From IMG/VR virus record IMGVR_UViG_3300023174_004581, positions 31,633 through 95,632 of that record: DNA of 64,000 nt; one strand, given 5' to 3'. The position numbers and the translations under genes were made by a program. Every line of letters begins with the position of its first letter. The first letter of the stretch is position 1. The notes under the pieces are model-generated. The model was not told the origin of the DNA. It did no database searches and saw only the letters and a list, made by a program, of their open reading frames with translations. This document shows, one piece after another, positions 8,907-16,864 of this stretch. Source of the DNA: a virus.

Positions 8907-9000
8907 TGGTCGGTGCGGGTCTCGATCCCGCGACTTCCTCCTACCTAAGCATACGTACAAGCGTATAAGAGAGGGATTCTACCAACTGAAATAACCGACC
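8907..9000 (-). tRNA. tRNA gene, probably tRNA-Ile(UAU) with a ~21-nt intron
   Basis: On the minus strand the sequence folds as a tRNA: a 7-bp acceptor stem (GGTCGGT at 8994-9000 with ACCGACC at 8908-8914), a D arm with AGTTGGTA loop (8976-8991), a 5-bp anticodon stem CCTCT/GGAGG, a 5-nt variable loop and a perfect T arm GCGGG-ATCGAGA-CCCGC (8915-8931). The anticodon loop region is 28 nt instead of 7. Placing an intron at the canonical site after position 37 gives loop CUUAUA..A, anticodon UAU. The anticodon depends on that placement. An AAAATTGA octamer lies 30 bp upstream. Noncoding sequence fills the rest of 8774-9207. Confidence 0.7.
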
Positions 9001-9029
9001 AACATGGGCTTTATTATATAAAAAGGCTA

Positions 9030-9037
9030 TCAATTTT
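9030..9037 (-). promoter_or_regulatory. Early-type promoter octamer AAAATTGA
   Basis: Reads AAAATTGA on the minus strand, 30 bp before the 5' end of the tRNA. This suggests the tRNA is transcribed by the viral polymerase in the early phase, which is inference. Confidence 0.6.
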
Positions 9038-9207
9038 TATTAATCGGCCACTTTTGTAATGTATTTTTGATATACTACAAAATTAACCCTAATAACTTAA
9101 GCATATCCTAGTTAAACAATATATGTCGAACTTTGCTGTCTTAAATGACATAATTATAACACCTGTAGATATTTACAAGATACACATAAAAAGGCGTGAT
9201 CCTATAG

Positions 9208-9870
9208 ATGGACATTGTCATAAAAGAATTACTTGCTCCCCGAACGAGTCCGTATCCATTTGAATTATCTGATTTTCCCTTTGAAGGAGCAGTATATAAA
9301 GTTATGGGAAAACCAGGAATGCTCACAGCCAATATGATGCATGTGCCGGCAAAAGTTGCTGATCTCCTACCTCAGTTATTGAAGCTTTATAAAGCAGGTA
9401 GTATTTGTTTGGGAAATAGATGCGGTGATAATGCGAATTTTATTATTGCCGAATTTAGAAAAAAAAGGTATTCGGTTCGTAAAATACTTGTTTCAGGTTG
9501 GCATAGTTTTTCCAGAGAGGAAACACATGCTATTCAAGAACAAAGATCAGAATTATTTGGTTTTATTGGTATGACCATGTTTACAACATATCACGCGTTC
9601 CCCTTATTTTACTTCCCTGATATAGATTTGTATATCGCCGTTGAAACAACTATTCGCGCTACAGGGCCTCAATTTATTATTGGCAAAACAGAAGCTGATA
9701 TAGTAGATTTTATTGTAAATCGATATTTGGTTAAGAATATTGCTATTACAGAAGATATTGTAAAAGGCTGGAATGAAATTATACCATGGCATGGTGGTAC
9801 TCAAAAGAGATCGAAAACTAGAAAAATGCGATCCAAATCAAGACTACGTAAAAGACGTAATTTAGACTAA
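9208..9870 (+). CDS. Unknown protein with Gly-Gly plus basic C-terminal tail
   Basis: A 220-residue protein of unknown function. The body (1-190) looks like a folded mixed alpha/beta domain with no membrane segment; a notable stretch is SGWHSFSREETHAIQEQR near residue 97 and a hydrophobic FPLFYFPDIDLYIAVETT. At the end, WHGGTQKRSKTRKMRSKSRL and further basic residues form the shared tail. The ATG lies in CCTATAGATG, like other late-type starts. It is followed 72 bp later by another tailed gene in the same direction. Confidence 0.75.
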   Translation: MDIVIKELLAPRTSPYPFELSDFPFEGAVYKVMGKPGMLTANMMHVPAKVADLLPQLLKLYKAGSICLGNRCGDNANFIIAEFRKKRYSVRKILVSGWHSFSREETHAIQEQRSELFGFIGMTMFTTYHAFPLFYFPDIDLYIAVETTIRATGPQFIIGKTEADIVDFIVNRYLVKNIAITEDIVKGWNEIIPWHGGTQKRSKTRKMRSKSRLRKRRNLD

Positions 9871-9941
9871 CGGGGATTTTAGACCTAGAGCCATCACCTT
9901 TACATTATAAATTAACGTATTATTATAGACCCTAATAGAGT

Positions 9942-11201
9942 ATGTCTGACTACGAGGTTGCTGTTTATTATGTCCCGGCGAATGCGGACATTACTACTTC
10001 AGCGTACAACGTTTATAAACGTCTGATGAAATACAAAACATTTGATGTTCGTGCCTTGGGTGCACAATTCGAAACATATATGGGTGCCAAAGACTCGCTT
10101 AAGGATATCCGTTTTGATTTTCACGAACCTTTAGGACTTGATGCGCATGTATATATCGCTTCAAATAAAACTGCGTTTAACAATGCTATAATAAGAGCAA
10201 CATTCAGTCGATTTCCGCATATATTTCGAGCCGACCGAATCATGGCGGAACGAAATGACAAAGACTCCATTAGTTTTGTATATAGAGATGATTATGAAGA
10301 TTTGCCTGGAAAAGGTCCCATTAAAATACATTTACAGGTCAAGCATGAATACATCTTACATTGTATACTACAACTTGCCTCTCTTTGTGATGGTTTTTCA
10401 ACTCATCCCGTAATGAAACGTTATCGTTTGGAATGGAAGGTAAATCTGTTAAACCGTTCAAGTTATTCGTACGGAATTCACGGTTTTCCGCATCATGATA
10501 TTGGATTAAGAGAGGTTAACGGGGGTGTTGCGGGAACTTTTGTTATTTACGCTTCATCGAACGCGGATATTACAACTTTACTTCTGAAAGAGTTGTTGCG
10601 TGTATTTCACAATCAAGAAATGGGATTAATGGACGTTCGGTCAACAGAATCATTAACACCAGGACACATTCGCCTGAATAGTATTATTAGTTATGCACAC
10701 ACAGACCGAAATACAACGATGCGTGTTTTGCGAGGAAATGTTTTAGAATTTCCAGGTGTTTCTCGCACACTACCTCCGTGGCTAGCCGCTATGGCAGCAG
10801 AATGTACATCTGCGAAAAAAGACGCATTAAACGCTGAATCGCAATTGTACCTCGGTATGAATATATGCAACGAGGAAGATAGTGGAATTAATTACCAAAC
10901 AAAGTGTAATACACCGCCCCGCACGTCCGAACAGATATATTGCTATATACCGGAACATACACTCAATCCCCGCACGGTGTCCGAAGGAGCGTCGGCAGGA
11001 GCAGGGAAGGCTGCTGGAGTGCCTGGAGGAGCGCGCGTAGGGGTGGTTAAAGCGGTGTCTGAAGTAGCTGCAGAAGAAGCGGTTGAAATGGCGGTTGAAG
11101 CGGTAGCAGCAGTGCTAGGTGGATATAGAAAAACCAAGTCGCGCATAAGGCGAAGGCGAAACAACCGTAGCAGACGGTCAAGAAAACACCATAGATTATA
11201 A
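9942..11201 (+). CDS. Unknown protein with internal duplication, Ala/Val-rich linker and basic tail
   Basis: A 419-residue protein. The phrase VPANADITTSAYNVYKRLM near residue 11 recurs as YASSNADITTLLLKELL near residue 204, so the body appears to be two copies of a ~190-residue unit. Residues ~345-390 are a low-complexity linker of Gly, Ala, Val and Glu, with DNA richer in GC than its surroundings, and the protein ends in GGYRKTKSRIRRRRNNRSRR plus a few residues. The start is inside AATAGAGTATG, identical to the context of the gene starting at 12551. Function unknown; a late virion protein is my guess. Confidence 0.75.
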   Translation: MSDYEVAVYYVPANADITTSAYNVYKRLMKYKTFDVRALGAQFETYMGAKDSLKDIRFDFHEPLGLDAHVYIASNKTAFNNAIIRATFSRFPHIFRADRIMAERNDKDSISFVYRDDYEDLPGKGPIKIHLQVKHEYILHCILQLASLCDGFSTHPVMKRYRLEWKVNLLNRSSYSYGIHGFPHHDIGLREVNGGVAGTFVIYASSNADITTLLLKELLRVFHNQEMGLMDVRSTESLTPGHIRLNSIISYAHTDRNTTMRVLRGNVLEFPGVSRTLPPWLAAMAAECTSAKKDALNAESQLYLGMNICNEEDSGINYQTKCNTPPRTSEQIYCYIPEHTLNPRTVSEGASAGAGKAAGVPGGARVGVVKAVSEVAAEEAVEMAVEAVAAVLGGYRKTKSRIRRRRNNRSRRSRKHHRL

Positions 11202-11337
11202 GTAAGTTGGATAGGTTTTTAATATGTATCGTAAACAGAATATTTATGCTTACGATATTGCCTAATCACAAAGGTCTCGTGGCTCCATAGTCAACAATAC
11301 TGAAACACTCGAATTGGATATAGGCTATTCCCCTATA

Positions 11338-11661
11338 CTATAACCGAATCACCCTAAATTTATTGGCTGCCTCACTAAAATAACGTGTATGAAACACCCA
11401 CATCTCTCCCATGTAAAGAATCACAATATTTGGTTCTGTACATACATTATGCTGCATATAGGTGTGGATTCGTCGCTTTAGGGTTTCTTTACCTGCACCA
11501 CTTTTCCGAGACCAGTCACTTACACCTTCGATAGCAAACCAAACATCAGTGAATCCACCGGTTTCAATGTCATAATGTTTGGCTGTCTCTGGATAAACAT
11601 ATGTATCGACGAAGTCAGTCGTTCCAAGCGATAATTGATTCGTTCTACAACAATTACCCAT
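11338..11661 (-). CDS. Small protein with N-terminal MGNCC acylation-like motif
   Basis: A 107-residue protein starting MGNCCRTNQLSLG. Gly2 followed by two Cys is the pattern of an N-myristoylated and palmitoylated protein, which would attach it to membranes. The rest is a compact, Trp/Tyr-containing domain (KHYDIETGGFTDVWFAIEGV, ILYMGEMWVFHTRYF) I do not recognise. The frame is open up to 11697, but only with a TTG start; the AAAATTGA promoter at 11694-11701 and the first ATG at 11661 decide for the shorter form. Early expression is expected. Confidence 0.75.
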   Translation of the reverse strand: MGNCCRTNQLSLGTTDFVDTYVYPETAKHYDIETGGFTDVWFAIEGVSDWSRKSGAGKETLKRRIHTYMQHNVCTEPNIVILYMGEMWVFHTRYFSEAANKFRVIRL

Positions 11662-11693
11662 TTTGTAGATACACAAACCATTTTTGAATAGTA

Positions 11694-11701
11694 TCAATTT
11701 T
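11694..11701 (-). promoter_or_regulatory. AAAATTGA early promoter overlapping an upstream stop codon
   Basis: The octamer reads AAAATTGA on the minus strand, 32 bp before the ATG at 11661. Its final TGA (11694-11696) is at the same time the stop codon of the gene 11694-12551. Confidence 0.8.
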
Positions 11702-12551
11702 TCAACAATTCATTCCGTAATTTATTTTTGCGATTCGTCCTGTTATTCATAGTATGTTTTCTATTACGGCGTGTCTTTCCACCCTTCTTCACTTCTAACA
11801 ATTCTATCATTCGCTCTAATGATTTTAGATACAACTGTCCCATTGTTGATTTTTCTTCATCGTTCTTTACTTCTTGGAGTTTTGTTTTGTAGTGCTCTAA
11901 AGAAAAATCTATATCCCAAAAGGTGTTTTGGAACTTCGCACATTCATTATAATTATCAAATGTTTTCACAGTATAGCCAATATCTTTATACATATCTAAA
12001 AGAACGTTGGGCACATGTTTCACCTTACGAATATAGGAATCTCCTGAATCGTCGTATTCGGCTTCTGGAAAGAATGACTGAAATGTTTCAATAAGTTTCC
12101 GTTTTACAACACGGGTAAAATTCACTTCCATAAGAGGTTTTGAATAGGTGCCAGAGAGTAGATTAAATTGTACATGGTCTTTTGTTTTCATGAGTTCGCC
12201 GCCACCATAAATATTTACGGCGTTTATACGTTCATTATAGGCTAGGGATTGATGGCGTGTTCCAATTTCATACGGGGAAACAACTTCTGTAGCCACAAAT
12301 TGTATTTCCTCAGTCTCATTTGCATACAGAAGCCATGTGTAAATGCCGTCTTTTGCGGTTTGTAATTCTCCAGCATTCAAGCGGGGAAACATTCGTAAAA
12401 CGGCTTGTATTTTTTCGGGGTCTTCCTTAATACTTTTTGAACCATAGACCTTTCCAACAAAGACGTGTTTCCCGTCGTCATTGAGAACACTACAGTCAGA
12501 GGGTCTGAACATAAGAATTGGGTGCGTTTTGACACGCCCGATACTTTTCAT
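11694..12551 (-). CDS. Unknown conserved-looking protein with basic C-terminal tail
   Basis: A 285-residue protein. Recognisable phrases are NIYGGGELMKTKDHVQFNLL (about residues 112-131), SYIRKVKHVPNVLLDMYKDI and a long, charged C-terminal helix, then VKKGGKTRRNRKHTMNNRTN with more basic residues, the shared tail. I cannot name a family; the overall style is that of lineage-specific virion proteins of algal mimivirus relatives. Its ATG is in AATAGAGTATG. The stop codon TGA is part of the AAAATTGA promoter for the next gene. Confidence 0.75.
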   Translation of the reverse strand: MKSIGRVKTHPILMFRPSDCSVLNDDGKHVFVGKVYGSKSIKEDPEKIQAVLRMFPRLNAGELQTAKDGIYTWLLYANETEEIQFVATEVVSPYEIGTRHQSLAYNERINAVNIYGGGELMKTKDHVQFNLLSGTYSKPLMEVNFTRVVKRKLIETFQSFFPEAEYDDSGDSYIRKVKHVPNVLLDMYKDIGYTVKTFDNYNECAKFQNTFWDIDFSLEHYKTKLQEVKNDEEKSTMGQLYLKSLERMIELLEVKKGGKTRRNRKHTMNNRTNRKNKLRNELLKN

Positions 12552-12595
12552 ACTCTATTATTGCTTCTTATTCTTTTGAGTGAAGAATAAAGTAG

Positions 12596-12664
12596 GGATG
12601 GATAGCTGCAGCTTGCGGGATAAATTTCTTAAGCGGAATGTGTATCGTAAACAGAAAATTTATT
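12596..12664. repeat. Intergenic direct repeat, copy A
   Basis: About 68 bp that match 13748-13815 at most positions, containing GGGATAAATTTCTTAAGC and GTATCGTAAACAGAAA. Each copy lies just upstream of a minus-strand gene with a late-type start. A shorter version of the last part (GTATCGTAAACAGAA) is also at about 11226. Confidence 0.8.
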
Positions 12665-12719
12665 TTTGTTTAAGATATATTTATGATACGTTCTTGTTTG
12701 CTTAATAAAGGGGGTTTGA

Positions 12720-12739
12720 AAGGGGGAGCTATCCCCCTT
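12720..12739 (-). terminator. 3' hairpin after the ankyrin/2-Cys gene
   Basis: AAGGGGGA and TCCCCCTT (12720-12727 and 12732-12739) form an 8-bp stem with a 4-nt loop, 21 bp past the stop of the gene ending at 12761. Mimivirus-type viruses end transcripts at such hairpins. Confidence 0.6.
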
Positions 12740-12760
12740 AGTGATAAGGATTTATCAACT

Positions 12761-13717
12761 TTACATGTTTTTCCTCGTTTTTTTCACCTTAGGAAGTCCG
12801 TGTGCTCTCATCCAGGCAACCGTTGCTGTATTGCGAGCCGTGTGCGTTCTTTTTTTAGCAGCTTTACTTATATTTTTGTATTTAATACCAAAGTGAGAGA
12901 GATCAATACCGACGGCCCATTCAGGTTTATAAGCAAGTAACATATTCAATATTTTTTTTGCATCGTTATCAATCTTTTCATAAAGATACTCGATTCCGTC
13001 TTCCTGTAGTAGTTCCATTGCATCCGATACTTGTGACTCATGGATACTGAGGACCAAAGGGATAGGATTTTGGCCTTCGCTGGGATCAAATCGCTTATCT
13101 GCAAGAATTTGTTTAAGAAAATAGTTCGAGCCTCCGCCCCACATCAGATTACGAACCGCTATTGAAACAGCATTTGTATTATCACTATTTGAATCGACCC
13201 AACTAATATTTAGATTTGGAAATTTAAGAAGTTTATCAAAAATAACCTCATCGCCGGCATAAATTGCCATAAAAAGTGGAGTATCATTCCTAAAAGTTTT
13301 ACCATTCACATCAATCCATGGAATGCTAAGTAGTTGGATAATCATCTTCCTACATATTTCGTCATTGTTACCAAGCAGTCTTTCACCTGAATATACTCTT
13401 AATGCTTCAAGTAGCGGATTACACAGTTCCGGACGATTATTATATGTGTTTACATCTATGCCTGGAGTCGCTAGTAGTTTTTCGAAATTTTCAAGATTAT
13501 GATCATTAATGGCTTGGGTGAGTAGCGTATGACCGTTCGATTGTATAGCATTAACATCATTCTTATCTTTTATACACCGACCGGTTTTCGGATTACGAAC
13601 TTGACCGGACGGGCAGGGTACAAGTTTTTTCCCAATAGAACCTGTCTCTTTAACGCATCGGCGGGTTTTTGGATTCCGAATTTGACCCGGGGGGCACGGT
13701 AGTATTTGTTTAGGCAT
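12761..13717 (-). CDS. Ankyrin protein with two N-terminal 2-cysteine adaptor motifs
   Basis: A 318-residue protein. Residues 8-21 and 35-48 are two copies of C-P-x-G-Q-x-RNPKT-x-R-C, which match the virus-specific 2-cysteine adaptor (2C_adapt) found in large DNA viruses fused to ankyrin, OTU or kinase domains. Residues ~55-250 form degenerate ankyrin repeats (GHTLLTQAINDHNLENFEKL; TPLFMAIYAGDEVIFDKLL). The C-terminus is basic (HGLPKVKKTRKNM) but shorter than the other tails. The start lies in TATAATAGAATG, a clean late initiator, and a hairpin follows the stop. Likely role: a late protein that bridges virion or host proteins. Confidence 0.8.
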   Translation of the reverse strand: MPKQILPCPPGQIRNPKTRRCVKETGSIGKKLVPCPSGQVRNPKTGRCIKDKNDVNAIQSNGHTLLTQAINDHNLENFEKLLATPGIDVNTYNNRPELCNPLLEALRVYSGERLLGNNDEICRKMIIQLLSIPWIDVNGKTFRNDTPLFMAIYAGDEVIFDKLLKFPNLNISWVDSNSDNTNAVSIAVRNLMWGGGSNYFLKQILADKRFDPSEGQNPIPLVLSIHESQVSDAMELLQEDGIEYLYEKIDNDAKKILNMLLAYKPEWAVGIDLSHFGIKYKNISKAAKKRTHTARNTATVAWMRAHGLPKVKKTRKNM

Positions 13718-13747
13718 TCTATTATAGAATGGTAAATTCTTCTACGG

Positions 13748-13815
13748 TAGGGATGGATAGTTGCAGTTTGCGGGATAAATTTCTTAAGCAACATATGTAT
13801 CATAAACAGAAATTT
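13748..13815. repeat. Intergenic direct repeat, copy B
   Basis: Second copy of the 68-bp element at 12596-12664, located 30 bp upstream of the ankyrin gene and directly after the stop of a short ankyrin fragment. It probably marks a local gene duplication. Confidence 0.8.
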
Positions 13816-13820
13816 TAATT

Positions 13821-13982
13821 TTAAGAGACGAACGATCTCGAGATAACTTTTTCGCAGGCTATTGTTAAAGCAGTATTTTGGTCAGATTGAACAGCATTAA
13901 TAATATCAGCAACACCGGGCTTCGCTAGTTCAACACGCAACGCTTTAATATCATTGAAAACTACGGCTCTATACAATGCCAT
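13821..13982 (-). CDS. Short 53-residue ankyrin-like protein or fragment
   Basis: An ATG-started frame of 53 residues: it begins MALYRAVVFNDIKALRVELA and contains QNTALTIACEK, the pattern of one ankyrin repeat plus a capping helix. It is much shorter than any working ankyrin protein, and it sits between the repeat copy B and a probable gene remnant, in a region that seems to have been duplicated and decayed. It may be a remnant of a larger ankyrin gene. The upstream sequence AATAGAATACAATG resembles the late initiator. Confidence 0.5.
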   Translation of the reverse strand: MALYRAVVFNDIKALRVELAKPGVADIINAVQSDQNTALTIACEKVISRSFVS

Positions 13983-13991
13983 TGTATTCTA

Positions 13992-14198
13992 TTTAAGGTA
14001 TGCAATTTCCGAGGTATAACCCGAAAATCAATTAAACGAGCCACAAAATTATCAAAATCCTTTGACTTGTACGATTTAAAATACAACGTGCCGAAACGGA
14101 AGGATTTAGCAGTAGGTCTGGTATATTTCAATTGTGTAAAATCAAAACGCCTATTGATGAATTATTTTTACGTGTTGGAAAAATTCAACCTTGTAGGT
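13992..14198 (+). pseudogene. Possible remnant of a glycosyltransferase-like gene
   Basis: This gap has no intact gene, but the plus frame that contains base 14067 is open and protein-like: it includes KRKDLAVGLVYFN and KSKRLLMNYFYVLEKFN, which read like the first strand and helix of an enzyme domain. There is no suitable ATG, and the frame then runs into the 3' end of the opposite-strand gene. I read it as a decayed N-terminal fragment; the family is not certain. Confidence 0.3.
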
Positions 14199-15773
14199 TT
14201 ATTTCCGTTGACGACGTGTTTGCCGTTTACGTTTTATACTGCGTTTACGGGAGCCTCCACCACTTGCTGGCTTCGAAGCCATTAAGTTTCTTACCGCAGC
14301 ATTTGCTGCGGCGTTTCGTGCGACTTGCTCTTCACGAGTTCCTAGAGTTCTGCCGTAGGCTCGTGCGCGGACTTCTTCATACAGAGGACCACCAGGTTCA
14401 GCCAAGAGTGGGGCTTGGCGTTCGGCTTCCTCATTTAAATGTCTAACTGCCCATTTGAGAAATTCCTGATATTTTTCATACCATGATATCGGAAGAAGCT
14501 TATATTTGTACGCATTGGCGTCTGACAATGTTTTTCGTGCGGCCATGGCGTGCTCAAGGTCGGCCAATTGCTCACGGAATCTATCCAATACTTTAGGTGT
14601 TAAATACGCAACTCTATCAAGTATGGGCGTTCCTTCAGGAAGACTATCACGATCCGCAAGCACAAGCCGTCCATCCTGCTCTACGAAAGTGCGAATCTTG
14701 GTGAGACTCTGTATGAGTGCCTTCCTTTTCTCAACATGTGTAGTATCCATAATAAAAGCACTAAACTCTTTGAAAAATCGTGTGGTTGGAATCGCCGCTA
14801 GCAGAGGTGTTGTAAGAAACCGCTCCGCTCCAACTATACTTTTATATTCCTGTACGTAATTCGGATCCGCACCTAAATCAAGTAATAGATTGACGATACG
14901 CATATTTCCATTTACTATTGCTGTGACTAACGCACGTGACGGATCCGCACCGTAGCGAACCATGTCGTGTATATAACGCTCTTGTTGTTCTTGTGTAAAA
15001 TATCGATTGGCTTCAATTAATAATTCAATCGCACCGTAGACAGAATATAATCCAACAGATAGCGTTTCTCTATAGTAGTAGTCGGGGGGTGGCAAAGGAA
15101 ACTCATCTGGTAGAATCTTTATAGCATAACCACGCACAAGGTTATGATTTTCTATATTGTCTAGCTGCGGAGTATTTTTCCGTTTCAGAATATCGGATAT
15201 GCTAATGCGTCCTTCGCCACTTTTGATTGCTATAATAAGTTCATCGGTGGTTTTCTTCACTGCGGGTGTCATTGGTGTTCGTAGAACAGGTGCTAGTTCG
15301 GCCGGGGCGGCGGCTACTGTGACTGCTGTGACTGCTGGCACATTCTCTTCAGCTTTAGGAGCATTACGCACTGAAACTGGCATAGTGTTTGGTGCGAATT
15401 CTCCAACTGTTTCGGTCACATCTTTTGCGGTAACTGTAGAACCCTTTACATTATAATATGGCGTAGGTTCAAATGAATAATAGTAATAAGTCTCATCGGC
15501 TTTACGAGTATCTTTGGAGGGTGCGTTGTCCTTGTTCCAGAATGTGTGAAACGATGATTTCGTATAGTATTTATCGATTATTTTCACATCAGCTACACCA
15601 CTTAATAAAAATATCGTTTTCTTCTTTCCCTCTGGAACAGGTTTTACTGCGGAAACAAGTTTTCCTCGAACCGCACCAGCTACTAACCCGTTCGTTATAA
15701 GACGTGATACTGGCACAATATAATATCGTTGACCGGAAACGAGACGGTCTTTTGGAACTTCCTTGTATTCCAT
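14199..15773 (-). CDS. Large ankyrin-containing protein with basic C-terminal tail
   Basis: A 524-residue protein. The N-terminus (1-110) is a small domain starting YKEVPKDRLVSGQRYYIVPV, followed by an Ala/Val/Pro-rich linker (about 140-170). Residues ~235-345 contain ankyrin-like units (VRYGADPSRALVTAIVNGNM; RIVNLLLDLGADPNYVQEY). The rest is helical and charged, and it ends in GGGSRKRSIKRKRQTRRQRK. Start context is TCTATTAGAATG, a late-type initiator, with no AAAATTGA upstream. Inferred to be a late structural or host-interaction protein. Its 3' end is adjacent to a gene remnant on the other strand. Confidence 0.8.
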   Translation of the reverse strand: MEYKEVPKDRLVSGQRYYIVPVSRLITNGLVAGAVRGKLVSAVKPVPEGKKKTIFLLSGVADVKIIDKYYTKSSFHTFWNKDNAPSKDTRKADETYYYYSFEPTPYYNVKGSTVTAKDVTETVGEFAPNTMPVSVRNAPKAEENVPAVTAVTVAAAPAELAPVLRTPMTPAVKKTTDELIIAIKSGEGRISISDILKRKNTPQLDNIENHNLVRGYAIKILPDEFPLPPPDYYYRETLSVGLYSVYGAIELLIEANRYFTQEQQERYIHDMVRYGADPSRALVTAIVNGNMRIVNLLLDLGADPNYVQEYKSIVGAERFLTTPLLAAIPTTRFFKEFSAFIMDTTHVEKRKALIQSLTKIRTFVEQDGRLVLADRDSLPEGTPILDRVAYLTPKVLDRFREQLADLEHAMAARKTLSDANAYKYKLLPISWYEKYQEFLKWAVRHLNEEAERQAPLLAEPGGPLYEEVRARAYGRTLGTREEQVARNAAANAAVRNLMASKPASGGGSRKRSIKRKRQTRRQRK

Positions 15774-15832
15774 TCTAATAGATGAAATTGTTTTATCTAT
15801 TTGAATAAATTATACATATAGGAATAGGGATA

Positions 15833-16786
15833 ATGGAAGATACAGCAATTTGTGAAGCGATTCGTGCGTACTTGACGAAGATTCAAGTGAAGGGTATAAG
15901 TGAGACGAAACGCAGATTCCGTTTAGAATTTGACTACAATGGAACACATTATAGAACACATTTCATCGCTGCACACGATGATGAAGCGATTGCTGTACAC
16001 AATTCGTGTATTTGGGTGGGGTATGAATATATGGATGAAAAAGGAATACCGCAAAACAAGTTTATTGGACGTATTGATAGTGATTCGTCCGCAAGGAAAT
16101 GTTTTGAACCTATTTTAATAACGAACGCACGGAATAAACCCGGTCGTCGTACAACCGCAGCCGACGTATTACAAATCCTCAAAACGAAACTCAGTCTCGC
16201 ATTTCCTATATCTGCTGGAGTCAATCTCACTGATGGGGCCCAAAAAGACCGCATTTTGATTGCACCGTTCAATATCCTTCGTGGTGGTAATGCGTTTTAT
16301 GAAAAATACGGATATAGAAGTGCTCCAATCACTGAGTTGAAAACGAAGATACAAACGTTTCCGTGGTCTGCTTGTAATGAAGAAATAAAGAAGGTTATTC
16401 AAGACTGTACTGGACGGAGCGATTGGGCTCCTGATATGCGTCTTATGGATATTATGAAAACGATATCGTGGGAGCAGGAAAAGGCCTATAACAATGTGAA
16501 AGGTCCCGTTGATGACGATGACGAAGATGATTTTATACATCCGTCGTTGAGTTATCGTGTATTCCGTCATTTTGCGACGATTGCTGGAGGCATTCCGTTT
16601 GAACAAACAGATCAGTTCCGAACGGGAACTATTTGGGAATTCTGGTTAGATTCTGAATCGGCGGAATGGAGACGATGTAATGAAGACCTTGTATTTACGG
16701 AGTTTGAGCCAGTTGTGGGGGGTGGACGCCGCAAAACTCGTACGAAAAACCAGCGACGAAATAAGAGCAGACGCAACCGTCATTGA
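15833..16786 (+). CDS. Unknown conserved-looking protein with basic C-terminal tail
   Basis: A 317-residue protein. It contains FRLEFDYNGTHYRTHFIAA near residue 28, APFNILRGGNAFYEKYGYRS near residue 143, an acidic stretch DDDDEDD near 222, and ends GGGRRKTRTKNQRRNKSRRN plus two residues. I do not know the family; a weak likeness to acetyltransferase endings around FYEKYGY is not enough to assign one. It is divergent from the preceding gene with 59 bp between starts. The region before the ATG is AT-rich (TATAGGAATAGGGATAATG). Confidence 0.75.
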   Translation: MEDTAICEAIRAYLTKIQVKGISETKRRFRLEFDYNGTHYRTHFIAAHDDEAIAVHNSCIWVGYEYMDEKGIPQNKFIGRIDSDSSARKCFEPILITNARNKPGRRTTAADVLQILKTKLSLAFPISAGVNLTDGAQKDRILIAPFNILRGGNAFYEKYGYRSAPITELKTKIQTFPWSACNEEIKKVIQDCTGRSDWAPDMRLMDIMKTISWEQEKAYNNVKGPVDDDDEDDFIHPSLSYRVFRHFATIAGGIPFEQTDQFRTGTIWEFWLDSESAEWRRCNEDLVFTEFEPVVGGGRRKTRTKNQRRNKSRRNRH

Positions 16787-16864
16787 GTTGCTCCGAATCA
16801 GGCAAAATATAATGCGATTCTATTTACGAATAATCGCATTATAATTCTTAGATTTGAATACTCC

